From: Haliclystus octoradiatus
Taxonomy: Eukaryota > Cnidaria > Staurozoa > Stauromedusae > Haliclystidae
Direction of reading: 5' to 3'
DNA length: 64,000 nt
Assembly: GCA_916610825.1 (NCBI GenBank)
Contig: OU744449.1
Location: 1,054,001 to 1,118,000, forward strand
The notes beneath the pieces are model-generated. The model had not been told where the DNA came from, ran no database searches, and saw only the letters and a list, made by a program, of their open reading frames with translations. Positions 14,575-26,076 of this stretch are shown piece after piece. Within the stretch, counting starts at the first letter, position 1; the number at the start of each line of letters is the position of its first letter. The translations under genes were made by a program, and so were the position numbers.

Positions 14575-15380
14575 TATGGGGGTAAGCAGAATATTCAACA
14601 GGCTGCAGGGCGTCATGCGCAGTAGAACCCTGTCCCGTCTGATAATTTTGGCCACATCTGAAAACATCTCGCACTTTACTTCGTTTTGATTTGAATTTCA
14701 AATTTTGACTTGACTTTGAGATTTCTTATGGCCAGAAAAAATGGCGGTCTTGTCGGAAATTGATGAGATTGAAGATTCAACATAAAGACTTTCGACAATC
14801 GTCATATAATATATTTTGTGTAGAAATGAAGTTCTTATCCTGCTCATCGTAGAATTCCAATATAATTGATGTTTTCTTTGCTCGTCAACGCTGTTGATAT
14901 ATAGATCTATAGCCCAATATAATGAGCTGAAAAAATGTAGACTAACTTAATCATTATCAAGAGACGTTGGCTCCTTTTTATGTAGCCTGAAATTCGGACA
15001 GGGTAAGAGAAGATGTTTGAAGAATTAACATACAATAAGGTGTAACCTAACTCAGCTTTTAATAGTTAGATTTCAATATCACAAGGTTTTGATTCAAAAC
15101 ACGATTAGACAAATAGCCTGACATTAAAAAGTAAGTTCTAAGGAATTCTCAATCAACTAGGCCCAATAATGATAGCTCGCCTAGTGAGTCACTGTCTATA
15201 TTATAATGTGATATATTTTGTCAACTTAAGTTAACATTGAAAGGTGAATAAAATAAATTTCCTGGCCTCCACTTACATATAGCTTTGTACGAAGTGTATA
15301 AATAGTGTAGTGCATGATTAACTAACCTGTAGAGCCATATAGATCTATGTGCCTAGTCTGGCTGCCTAGTGTGTGTAGAC
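14575..15380. repeat. Left arm of a long inverted repeat
   Basis: About 800 bp matching 21140-21965 in reverse orientation at high identity (for example TCAAGAGACGTTGGCTCC, and CTGGCCTCCACTTACAT with small gaps). The arms enclose about 5.8 kb. A short frame in it (MKFKSKRSKVRDVF) recurs in the other arm but matches no family I know. Confidence 0.85.
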
Positions 15381-17353
15381 TGTTAAAGAGCTAAATCAAA
15401 TCAAATGTCTTCTGATAAAGTGTTCCACCATAGTATAGCTTAACATGTTTAACAGCTATTGCGAACGTGGTAACTGCGAATTTCTGATTTATGGTCCACC
15501 GTGGTTTTATGATAGAATAGTAGCATGATAGTTTCAAACAGAAAAACGAGGGAGCAGTAATATTAACCCCATTCCATAACGGCCCTCAACTCCACACAGT
15601 AATATCAGACCACCAGAAGTCATTGTTCAAAGTATGACCCTTATATTAACATTTTCCAGGTAGATGTCTAATTTTTGTGTGTATCCGTTGATGAGCCCTG
15701 ACATAGATGCTTGGTTGGTTAGATATCTATCTCTATCGGGTAGTAGCCTACATTATGCTTTTGTAAATTTTATTCTTGTAACATGAACTAATTGATCTTA
15801 CTTATTGACATTGATTGAGGGATTCAACATAAAGATTGATGGTCAACCATTTGGTGCATTTAGGTAAAAATTAAGTTGCGGGAGGCAAGGAAGAAACTAC
15901 TTAAGCGAGACAAAGAGTCGAAATGAAGCATAGAATAATAAACAATGCATAAAATTACGAACTTTGAATTTTAGCAGAAATGTAAATAACAACGCCACAA
16001 GAAAGTGATTTAGCAAAGTGATTTAGCAAGATCCTCAAAGACTTTGGACAATCATCATATGATATATCTTGTGTGTGTGACTGTGTTAAGTTCTTATCCT
16101 GATATTTGTAGAATTTTAGTATAGTTGATCAATGTTATATCTTCTCAATTCGAGAAGAGACGATTGGACGATTGCTCCTTTCATATAACCTAAATACGGA
16201 TTAGAATAAAGGGAATCTTCGACAAACTAGAATACAGTCAATTACATGCGATGCATGTTGTAGAGCCGTCATGCCTATTTATTATCATCAATTGGTAGTC
16301 TTGCATGGGGAAAACGTGTCAACCAATACAATATTTAATTAATGATTACGTTGTTAACCCTATATACAAACACACTAATGAGGCTACAGCATTCTCCATA
16401 AGTAACACAAATATCAAAATTCCAATTCATCAAAGATAATATAAGATACTTACACATTAAGATATGATTTACATATTTAATTAATTACAGTAGCTAAATT
16501 ATTTCCTTGTACACAATAGTTCAGTTATTGAGAGTCAATGATGGCATTATTTAGATGTGTAGAAACAGAATATCACAATATCTTTGACAGGTTATGCTTT
16601 CAATTTCTTCTTTTCATTATCATCGCTAAATAATTTCATAGTCCGAATCCAAAATTGAGCACAGATCGAGCCTAGTACATTTATTCTGAGTTCATGATCA
16701 CTGGATAGGATTCAGCAAACATGAATCAGATAATGATATTCGCATCGGATTCAGCCAATCACATTCTGTGCAGGTATTTAATTTATAATAACATCAAATT
16801 TGTAGAATCATCATCGTCAATAATCATCATTTATTCAGAGCATTAAGTTTTTACAGTAGCACAGGTTTTTTCTAATTTGTAGAAGAAGAAACATACCTTT
16901 CCTAAATATGATTACATGCACTGTATAATTATTCTGGATTTAAAAAAGGCGAAAGAAGGAAGGTTTTTAATTTTATAGCCCTACTCTGTCACAAATTTAA
17001 TCAGATCAGATTTATCAGAAACAGTCAAGAGTAAAGGTGTGCATCCGATCGGAGTTTCTACATATTGACGACGGGAACTAACAGTCTGTAATCTGCATCC
17101 AATCTAAAGATATATTTAGTTGAAACTTGAATAATAAAGTATATCATGATTTCATTCTGAGTTTTACTTTACAGTTTCTCACTTTGTTCCATCTATACCT
17201 ATAAATTCTAGCAATTCGTAATTCTAAAGGCAAGTAAGTACACTGGGAATTCTCATTTATTTCTGTTTACTACAACTCTCGTAAATTGACGAAACTCGAT
17301 AAATTTCAAAATGAACTAAGAACTAAATACTATCTCAGGAATGTTTGACTACA
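15381..17353. other. Interior of the long inverted repeat, no gene recognised
   Basis: Apart from the diverged arm copy at 16028-16225, I see no transposase-like frame, no host exon and no other repeat. If this is a DNA transposon with long terminal inverted repeats, its coding core has decayed beyond recognition. Confidence 0.45.
16028..16225 (+). repeat. Diverged third copy of the long-inverted-repeat arm
   Basis: Direct, much diverged copy of about 14778-15020: AAAGACTTTGGACAATC, GTTCTTATCCTG and GCTCCTTT blocks in the same order. It shows that the arm sequence is itself a repeat family. Confidence 0.6.
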
Positions 17354-17535
17354 CAGTGAAACCTGTATATGACAGCCATCTATGATAGGTAGATAAATTG
17401 ACAAAGCTATATGCAGGTGGCCTTTATAAGCAGGGTCGTTTCAATAGAAAATACTATTTAGACAAACCAAGAATGACCACTGTGGACATGTGGCTGCTTT
17501 ATAGTGATAATCATTAACCTTTATAGCAGGTTATC
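17354..17535. mobile_element. TA-flanked MITE (CAGT.AAACCTGTAT family), copy 1
   Basis: Begins CAGTGAAACCTGTATATGAC and carries the family's GGTCGTTTCAATAGAAAATACT block. The right end is diverged. See the 19978 copy for the definition of the ends. Confidence 0.65.
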
Positions 17536-17829
17536 GGACTTGATATCTTTGTCAAGCTGTGATTCATGTTTCGATCAGCGCAACATGTTACTGTCTCCTT
17601 ACGAGTTACTAAGTTAGCACGAACAATTAAATCCAATCACGTAACTCAAACTAGCAACTGATTGACCTTTTGCTATTTGGGAATATGGGACACTTTTTTG
17701 TAAGAAGTTTCTCTTGCCTGTGTACCGCAACTCTCAGTTCCATGGAGTAGACTCAGTAGAGGCTACTACCTATAAGTCTTCTTATTAAACAACACTGATT
17801 AAAATAGCTGTCTATGGACCTCATGGGAG

Positions 17830-18200
17830 CAGGGGTGATTAGCTCAGTTGGCAGAGCAACCGAACTTCAGATCGTATCATATCTCATCGATTGTGGTTCA
17901 AATCCCCCTCAGGTCAACTCAGCCTTGACTTTATCTGAAACATCAAATGAGTACCATCTAAGGATGGCGGATGGAATGGTTCAGAAGGAATTGCATTGTG
18001 AGTAGCTGCGGCGCATCGTTGCGCATTGACAATCAAGGCCTATCTGCCATGAAATCTGTTGAAATTGATCTGCAGTGTCGCGGCTGAGATCTAAGGAGCG
18101 TTTAACATCATTGCTCTAAGCGAAAAGAGCCACTCAACTAGAAATAGAGGAGTGGTACGGGTGCCTTCGGTAGGGCGACACCGTCCACATTACTTACTTT
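17830..18200 (+). mobile_element. tRNA-derived SINE, full-length copy
   Basis: The head has a pol III A box (TAGCTCAGTTGGCAGAGC) and B box (GTGGTTCAAATCC) spaced as in a tRNA, but the region between does not fold as a proper tRNA. The body has GATGGCGGATGGAATGGTTC, GATCTGCAGTGTCGCGGCTG and CGGTAGGGCGACACCGTC, and ends at ACATTACTT. Other copies: 29448-29587 (head only), 31785-32095, and 57135-57290 (body, reverse). Confidence 0.85.
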
Positions 18201-19302
18201 ATGGGAGCAGGGATTGCCATTACCGCTCCTCACAATATTACAATGCTGATGCGTCGCCAAAGCAGTTTTCCCACTCATAAACTCTAATGTTATCTCTCCA
18301 CAACATGACGTTGGTTTGATTTTCAGCACAAGAAATTTCTCAGATCGTAGACTCAATTAATGTTTATATTCATTCATTGAGGTATTCATCTCACCAGCGG
18401 TCCCACATTATATACTGTGCAGTGTCATATAGTTGTCACAACGTCCCTTTACTTTTGAAGTCTGGTGTATAGGATACTTAAACCCTAGATATGTTATACA
18501 GCTATCTCATAATGGTTGCTTTGTTATCATTTGGTTACGGATACCTAGTTGATAATTAAATGTTTATCTCAGACGGCCACTTTGCTCAGGTAATCTATAG
18601 AAATGTCGATATGTAAAGTCAGATATACCTGGCGCCTTATTAGGAATAGTTACTTGATATTTCATCTGGTGTATGTATGGTTTACCAGTAAATGTAGAAG
18701 TAACACATTGATCCAATATTGTTGTCTCGCTGATATTGATTATAGGTGGTCGCTTTCCTGAGGTAACTAATATTAGTGTTACGTAAGACTGAGCCTGTCC
18801 TGCCTGTACATCTGAACCTGTAGGCACAGGTTATAGAAATAAGTGCTACAATTTGAAGGTATATTGGTCCTTCATTTCCGATGGTCACAACGCTCAGGCA
18901 ATCTGTAGTTCACATTATGCCAGTACGGTCGGGTTTACATTGACAACCTAGTCCTTATGGTTTAAATTCTTCCTATTATTGATTTTCTAAGGATTCTCAG
19001 AAAATTAAAAATATTATTTCGAAATAATGATTTGACATCCATTTGCATTGTATGAAAATGTCATATTTTGGTATTTTGGACTTATTTTGAATAATTATCC
19101 TTATTTTATAGAAGTTAAATACGTTGTGGGCAGTCCAGGGAGAGCGAAACACCATCAAATCACCTTACATATTCCACCCCGATTGGCCCTGTGGTACCAC
19201 ATATTAATAATCACTTGAAAAAAACTTGTATCATGATTGGTGGATTTGTACCACGTGTTTAGCAGTTATGTCAAGACAACCCACAAAATTCCATGGCAAC
19301 CC
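18201..19302. other. No gene recognised
   Basis: Contains short repeated phrases (GGTAATCTATAG, AGGTATACTTGG-like lines near 18550-18900) but no splice-supported exon or nameable element. Confidence 0.4.
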
Positions 19303-19376
19303 CTAAAAGCGTGCAGGTATAGGTCTATACCCGCACGTGTGCAGTTACATATAGACCTATACCTGCACGGTTTTAG
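19303..19376. repeat. 27-bp-stem hairpin
   Basis: Arms 19303-19329 and 19350-19376 are inverted copies with one mismatch; the core 19-bp pair (GTGCAGGTATAGGTCTATA) is perfect. The loop is 20 nt. It could be a tiny foldback element or a hairpin RNA. No flanking duplication found. Confidence 0.7.
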
Positions 19377-19977
19377 CCAAAAAACTAGAACATATGTTTT
19401 GAAAATGGCGATGAGCTGCGACAGATTGAATATTTTTTCATAAAATCAACTTAAATGTATACTCTGTAATTGAAACTTCAATTGAGAAATTAAAAAAAGT
19501 AACAGCTTGGGATTTGCTATAATTAGATGTAACTTTTACTATATATTTCTAATATTGCAAACATGTTGAATTCTTAGCGTTATATTTTTAAATGATATTC
19601 GTAACAAATTTCATTAAAATTCTATTTAATGAAAAAGCAATGACCCATTGAATTAGAAAACAAATCATTGTTTTAGTGAAATTGATGAGAGATAATTGAT
19701 GTTCCAGACAAAGGTTATGTTACATGATTATTAAAATGATTACATCACTCTGTGTTCGTGGGCCATCGAAATTTAGACCCACTCGTTCTCTAACAACAAA
19801 CTCGAAATCCATATCGTAAACAAACTTGTGGATCTAAATTCCGATAACCCACACACAAGAGTGATCCCTTGGTGCTGCTTCAGATGCTACATTACGTAAA
19901 ATTGCTCAATTTTGCCAAATAGGCAAATTGCTCTTTATATGTCACATAGATTAATTTGTTTTTCCAAATTTATTGTA

Positions 19978-20154
19978 CAGTCAAACCTGTTATAACGGTC
20001 ACCTCTATATAGCGGCCACCTGTCTATAGTGGTCACTCTTTCAATCTCTAAAATAGTATTTTCTATTGAATCAAACCTGTATATAAAGGCCACCTGTCTA
20101 TAGTGGTCAATTTATCTACCTCTATTAGCTGGCCGTTATATACAGGTTTCACTG
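19978..20154. mobile_element. TA-flanked MITE, copy 2 (best-preserved ends)
   Basis: 177 bp. The left end is CAGTCAAACCTGTTATAACG and the right end, complemented, CAGTGAAACCTGTATATAAC, with TA on both sides (19976-19977, 20155-20156). TA duplication and this terminus suggest a Tc1/mariner-pogo type MITE. The interior repeats the end motif (GAATCAAACCTGTATATAAA), so the element is a partial internal duplication. Confidence 0.85.
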
Positions 20155-20177
20155 TATAGCCTATATTCGGTGTCTGT

Positions 20178-20841
20178 AACTTGCGTGCGTTATACGCCAT
20201 AATCTGTAACCTTTTTGACTGCGACCTTTGCTTACAAATTTTAGCGTTCGATGTTATGAAAAAGTTCTGGCTTGGCTAAATTTGGTAGTTGCTGTCATGT
20301 CTTAATTGACAAGGACTTTATTCAATACCAAGTCAACAGATTAAAAAGTAGAGCCGTATAGCTAAGAATTTTCCATAAATTGTTGAACTTGATTTGGCAG
20401 GAAATCCATCACACGAAAACGCAATTATTTGCAGGGGTTAGAAAGTCCTGAAATGTTTATCTAAGTCTGTATCAATATCATCAATGTGACACATACATTG
20501 CTTTGAAATTAGTAAAAATACAGTAAAAATAAGTTTGAAATTTTTAATTTGAAACTGGTATATATGTTTAATACTGTATATAACACAGTAATGTCATAAA
20601 ACGTCATAGTAGTCATTAATATCATTATTTAGCGGTCAAATGATGAATGTTTAATAATCAAAATATTAGTATATTTATCAAATATTATATTAAGCCCTGA
20701 GTATTAAGTCCCCAACAATCTGCCAAGTTTAGCCAAGCAAGAACTTTTTTCATAACATCGAGACGCTAAAGTTCGTAAGCGAAGGTCGTAGTCAAAAAGG
20801 TGATAGATTATGAAGTACTTCCTGTAAACGCACGCAGCACC
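20178..20841. repeat. Foldback element with ~120-bp inverted arms
   Basis: The arms 20178-20300 and 20704-20841 are inverted copies: TTGCGTGCGTTATACG against CTGCGTGCGTTTACAG, CCTTTTTGACT, and GATGTTATGAAAAA. About 400 bp of AT-rich spacer lies between, with no coding sequence. Likely a decayed MITE, nested in the larger inverted repeat. Confidence 0.65.
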
Positions 20842-21139
20842 CAGATTGGAAAGAATGCATTGTGCACGGCCAAGATCGTATTTTTTCTCGGAAAATGTGC
20901 GGCTGAAAGCCAAATTGTGGTGTAATTTTGCGCAGGCGGATGATATATGTAGACACATTTTAGATATAATTTCTAAATTTTCATGGAAAATATTTCATTT
21001 TCTTTCAAAATACGGATACAATTATGAAATGCGCAGCTGGAATTTCAGCCGCGGCCAAGATGTTACCCGCAAACAGCAAACTTTCCAATCTTGCGCAGCA
21101 CACCTGTAGACAAGTTACATACACCGGCCTTTGTTGGAG

Positions 21140-21965
21140 AATTGAACATGAACACACTAGGCAAGAGGCATACAGATACATGTTAGTTAATCATGTACTA
21201 CAGTAGTCTACAATATTTATAGGCTTAGGCTACATCCTTACACTTACAAGTTACAACTTACAAGTCTATAATGTAAGTGGAGGCCAAGAACTTTCCTTTA
21301 TTCACCCTTCAATGTCAACTTTAGTTGACAAAATATATCACATTATAATATAAACAGTGACTCATTAGGTGAACTATCATTATTGGGCCTAGTTGATTGA
21401 GAATTCCTAACTTACTTTTTAATGTCAGGCTATTTGTCTAATCGTGTTTTGAATCAAAAACTTTTGATATTGGAATCTAACCATTAAAAGATGAGTTAGG
21501 TTACACCTTATTGTATGTTAATTCTTCAAACATCTTACCCTGTCCGAATTTCAAGCTACATAAAAAGAAGCCAACGTCTCTTGATAATGATTAAGTTAGT
21601 CTACATTTTCAGCTCATTATATTGGGCTATAGATCTATATATCAACAGCGTTGACGAGCAAAGAAAACATCAATTATACTGGAATTCTACGATGAGCAGG
21701 ATAAGAACTTCATTTCTACACAAAATATAATATATGAAGATTGTCGAAAGTCTTTATGTTGAATCTTAAATCTCATCAATTTCCGACAAGACCGCCATTT
21801 TTTCTGGCCATAAGAAATCTCAAAGTCAAGTCAAAATTTGAAATTCAAATCAAAACGAAATAAAGTGCGAGATGTTTTCAGATGTGGCCAAAATTATCAG
21901 ACGGGGGACAGGGTTCTACTGCGCATGACGCCCTGCAGCCTGTTGAATATTCTGCTTACCCATTA
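21140..21965. repeat. Right arm of the long inverted repeat
   Basis: Reverse copy of 14575-15380. Outer edges read CATTATGGG / CCCATTATGGG. I could not find a clear target duplication. Confidence 0.85.
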
Positions 21966-22895
21966 TGGGTTGTCGCGTTGTGACAGAAATCAAAAAGAGG
22001 TACGTGAAACAGGGCGCGATTTATTTTGTAAATCAACTTTGTCTTGTTTTTGAGGGAGAAGTTAACCACCCAACAGCAACAATCAAACCAACATTGATGA
22101 TTGAGGGAATAATTGAGCGATAAAGCAATAATGGTGATGGATCCAGGAAAATATTTTCCAATTGCCTCTTATTACCCCACTAAACTAAGTATGTAAATAT
22201 GCTAAATTGCTGCACACATTGAAGATCATTGAATTTGATTCGAATTCTACAAAAAGAGAATGTCTGACGTTTGACGTCTTTGAGTGTCTGTACGATCCTG
22301 TCAGGTTGAAACTGAAACTACCTAGGTATGTAACGTAGCATGTTTTTGTTTTTCTCTAATTCATTTCATTGTTGTTTATTTTTGAAAATAGGCTAATAGC
22401 TTGCTAATCTCCATTCTCCAGTGACCAGTTTGCACCGGTCTGCAAAGCAGGGGTGCAGTTAAAAATGATTTTTTCGTCATTTCTTCATTTTTTGCTGAAA
22501 TGATAGGTTTTGGCACCCCTGAAGTAAAATTTGATCAGTTGCTGCCCGCATCCCTAACTATTTTGGTGCTGTCGCCCCCGAAATTTCATCAAGATTGCCA
22601 CTCTTTGCAGACTGGAGTCTGCAGAGTATGGCAGAGCCACTCCGATAAAATGATTACTATTTATGTATAAAATATTGTTTTTCCGCCCGCTGAGAAGGCA
22701 AAAACCTGTTAAAGCACCCGCTGGCGAATGTTTCATGGCCACCTCAAAAATGTCGTTGATTGGCTCCCTTTTCTGCAAACCAAACACTGTTAATTTAACA
22801 ATTGTGAGATTTGGCGTGATGCTCAATCTCTCTGGACATTCCTATCTTTGTCAATCCTCTCGTGGAGGTGCCGTTGATTGCCCCTGTGAAAACAT
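21966..22895. other. No gene recognised
   Basis: Holds short GC-richer phrases (CTGCAAAGCAGGGGTGC near 22440; GCACCCCTGAAG near 22513) and a stretch GAGAAGGCAAAAACCTGTTAAAGC near 22690 resembling 40475-40500 upstream of the second HIBCH gene, so probably a decayed repeat. Confidence 0.4.
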
Positions 22896-23899
22896 TTAAA
22901 GACCATAAAATGACCAGCAGCCTTTGTATATTTTTGTCTTTGAAATCTGGACCCAGATTTCAATCACTCGTTTTCATGATACACGGCCCGCCTTTGTGTC
23001 TCCTTTGCACACACACGCGATTTTGCAAAACATTTCGTAAAACGAGCATGGAAGCATTTTGCAAAGTTATTCATCAACGAACTGGTTTACCGTTTGGAAA
23101 ATTACAAGAGCAATAGAGGTGGACGTCGTAAGGGCTTTCGATGCTTGAATAAATGTGTCCCACAAAAATCAATTCACTTGCTACTAGCGTCATACGAATT
23201 GAGGAAGGATGACAGAGTTGAAAGCTACAACTGAACTCGACTGATTCAAAATTTCATGTTGGTGTTAACTTGATATAAGAATATTAGGGATTGAAAGAAC
23301 AGGAAGAGATTTGCTAGCATTCAAAATCGAAATTTATAGCCGAAACAAAATGAAATTATAACACCAGGTGAATTCGATTTTTAATACGGATACTTTGATC
23401 ATTGACTCAAAATTATATTTGTAAACACGTTACACGTAGGCTTCGTCTAAAAATAGTTAGTTACATATCTATGTATGTTTTATATTGCATTGTTTTTCTG
23501 CAGTATTTATGCACGTAAATTGTAAAATTTAGAATCATATGAATTTATGTAGTGTTGATTTGAAAGTACATTTTATCCAAGTTGTTTTGATTTGCGTCAA
23601 ACTTCTCAGACAGATAATCGGACTGTGTGACTCCCAGTCCGCTATTTATTTTTGAGCCGTATACATTTGTTGGATATCTATAGCCATAAACTTTGCGTTT
23701 CGACAAGTAAGAATTGAGATTTATCCAAAACTGAAATTGATAAACCAGACTATTTTCTGTCTTGTCTTTCCGTAGCAACAGCCACGAGGACAATCCTCTG
23801 ACGTGAGCGCTGACGTCACTTTCCCGAGGATTAGCCTCGTTTCTTGTAATCAAAACAACAAAACAAAGCAAAGGCTGCTGGTCATTCGAAACTCTTTAA
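22896..23899. mobile_element. TTAA-flanked non-autonomous transposon, copy 2
   Basis: 996 bp between TTAA sites (22896-22899, 23896-23899). Same inverted ends and highly similar along its length to 6771-7775, with small indels. This independent insertion, outside the hAT-like element, confirms the boundaries. Confidence 0.85.
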
Positions 23900-24149
23900 G
23901 GTGTTCATGAATAGTTCCTCAACTGTTTTTCACAGGTGTGCAACCCTCACTCATTACTCATTAGCACTAACACATATTGAGTAATTAATAATATTAAAAT
24001 AATTAAAACTAAGCAGGCTAATTAATTATAAATATAATTGAAATTGAAATAGTTTGAATTTAACACAAGCCTGCAGCGCCATATATGATAATCGATATTA
24101 CAATGACTCAAGATAGGCCTAAACATGAATGGAGTTATCAACAACATGA

Positions 24150-24232
24150 ACAGGATCCAACAAAAGATTCAGCCTCCTTCTGGAATCCTAGTGACATTTC
24201 AACATTTTCTTCAGAATTTTTTTGTTTACTAG
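24150..24232. mobile_element. hAT-type MITE (CAGGGTCC family), left half
   Basis: GGATCCAACAAAAGATTCAG followed by the family's CTTCTGGAATCCTAG and CATTTCAACATTTTCTTC blocks. The right half is missing. Family definition: copies at 58125 and 61360. Confidence 0.65.
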
Positions 24233-24260
24233 ATTTCATTTTTCAAGTTGCATGCAAATT

Positions 24261-25063
24261 AGGGGTGGGTCGATTCGGATTTTTTCATAATCGATTAATC
24301 GAGGACAAGAATCGATTCAGAATCGATTAATCGTTCGAAAACAATAGACTTATTGTTTTCTGAGTTTTCTACGTCATCAGCGATTGAAAATTTGAAAAAA
24401 TTTTACGGCTTTTGTATTTCATTTCTTCCGAAATTATTCATTATAAAGTTTACGTGAATGACGTTTTCCTCGTGAAATAAATAAAATGAATTCACTTCAA
24501 ATATGTTTGATTCTCATTGTGTTAATTTGTATTTCACTTATCAATTTTTTTTGTCGCGTGTTTTTGTTTTTCGTAAGCGCTAATATATTTCAAATTTTGA
24601 ATACCATTTTCTTCATTGAAAAACATTGCAAACACTGAATCAATGATGTAACTATTAATTATTCCAAAACAATTTGTGTTTAGGTTTAGAATTAAGAGCT
24701 TAAATTTGAATGATTTGAACTAAAATAACTGTTCTTACCCTCACATGTTTTATCACCTCTTGATGATAACAATGGACAATATCAAAAATGGTGGCAAATG
24801 GCGTGGCAAATAATTAACGGAGTTGAATTACAATGCTTCGCGATGTAAACAAACATTTACGATCTATTCAAAGAACGTTTAATTGTAAAGGAATAAATCA
24901 AAGAAGCTTTGTTTTCAATAGGCCTAAATAAGATCTACATTTGGAAAGAACAGAACACCATATAAATAATAAACTATTTTATTGTACAAAAAAACGCTAA
25001 AGAAACAAAAAATTTTTTTACGATTAATCGATTCAAAATTTCATAATCGATTCATGAAAACAA
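24261..25063. mobile_element. MITE with ATCGATTAATCG termini, copy 1
   Basis: Starts AGGGGTGGGTCGATTCGG and ends in the inverted ATCGATTATGAAATTTTG sequence, both ends rich in CGATTAATCG. The AGGGGTGGG-ATCG start is typical of many hAT-type MITEs (known family trait). A second copy lies at 50915-51520. The right end runs directly into the 12-bp satellite. Confidence 0.7.
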
Positions 25064-26076
25064 AATCTTAATCATCATCTTAATCATCATCTTAATCATC
25101 ATCTTAATCATCATCTTAATCATCATCTTAATCATCATCTTAATCATCATCTTAATCATCATCTTAATCATCATCTTAATCATCATCTTAATCATCATCT
25201 TAATCATCATCTTAATCATCATCTTAATCATCATCTTAATCATCATCTTAATCATCATCTTAATCATCATCTTAATCATCATCTTAATCATCATCTTAAT
25301 CATCATCTTAATCATCATCTTAATCATCATCTTAATCATCATCTTAATCATCATCTTAATCATCATCTTAATCATCATCTTAATCATCATCTTAATCATC
25401 ATCTTAATCATCATCTTAATCATCATCTTAATCATCATCTTAATCATCATCTTAATCATCATCTTAATCATCATCTTAATCATCATCTTAATCATCATCT
25501 TAATCATCATCTTAATCATCATCTTAATCATCATCTTAATCATCATCTTAATCATCATCTTAATCATCATCTTAATCATCATCTTAATCATCATCTTAAT
25601 CATCATCTTAATCATCATCTTAATCATCATCTTAATCATCATCTTAATCATCATCTTAATCATCATCTTAATCATCATCTTAATCATCATCTTAATCATC
25701 ATCTTAATCATCATCTTAATCATCATCTTAATCATCATCTTAATCATCATCTTAATCATCATCTTAATCATCATCTTAATCATCATCTTAATCATCATCT
25801 TAATCATCATCTTAATCATCATCTTAATCATCATCTTAATCATCATCTTAATCATCATCTTAATCATCATCTTAATCATCATCTTAATCATCATCTTAAT
25901 CATCATCTTAATCATCATCTTAATCATCATCTTAATCATCATCTTAATCATCATCTTAATCATCATCTTAATCATCATCTTAATCATCATCTTAATCATC
26001 ATCTTAATCATCATCTTAATCATCATCTTAATCATCATCTTAATCATCATCTTAATCATCATCTTAATCATCATCT
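25064..26076. repeat. 12-bp satellite array (AATCATCATCTT), about 84 copies
   Basis: About 1 kb of practically identical 12-bp units. Because 12 is a multiple of three, the minus strand stays open as a Met-Met-Ile-Lys repeat; this is not a gene. Such uniformity means recent expansion or gene conversion. It is seeded at the right end of the ATCGATTAATCG MITE. Confidence 0.98.

Noticed and set aside
17833-17915. A tRNA gene
   Set aside because: A and B boxes are present, but the anticodon arm and acceptor stem do not fold, and the same head with a shared body recurs at 29448 and 31785; it is a SINE.
20846-21206. Two overlapping short plus-strand frames
   Set aside because: They overlap a foldback arm and the long inverted repeat; no splice support or recognisable motif.
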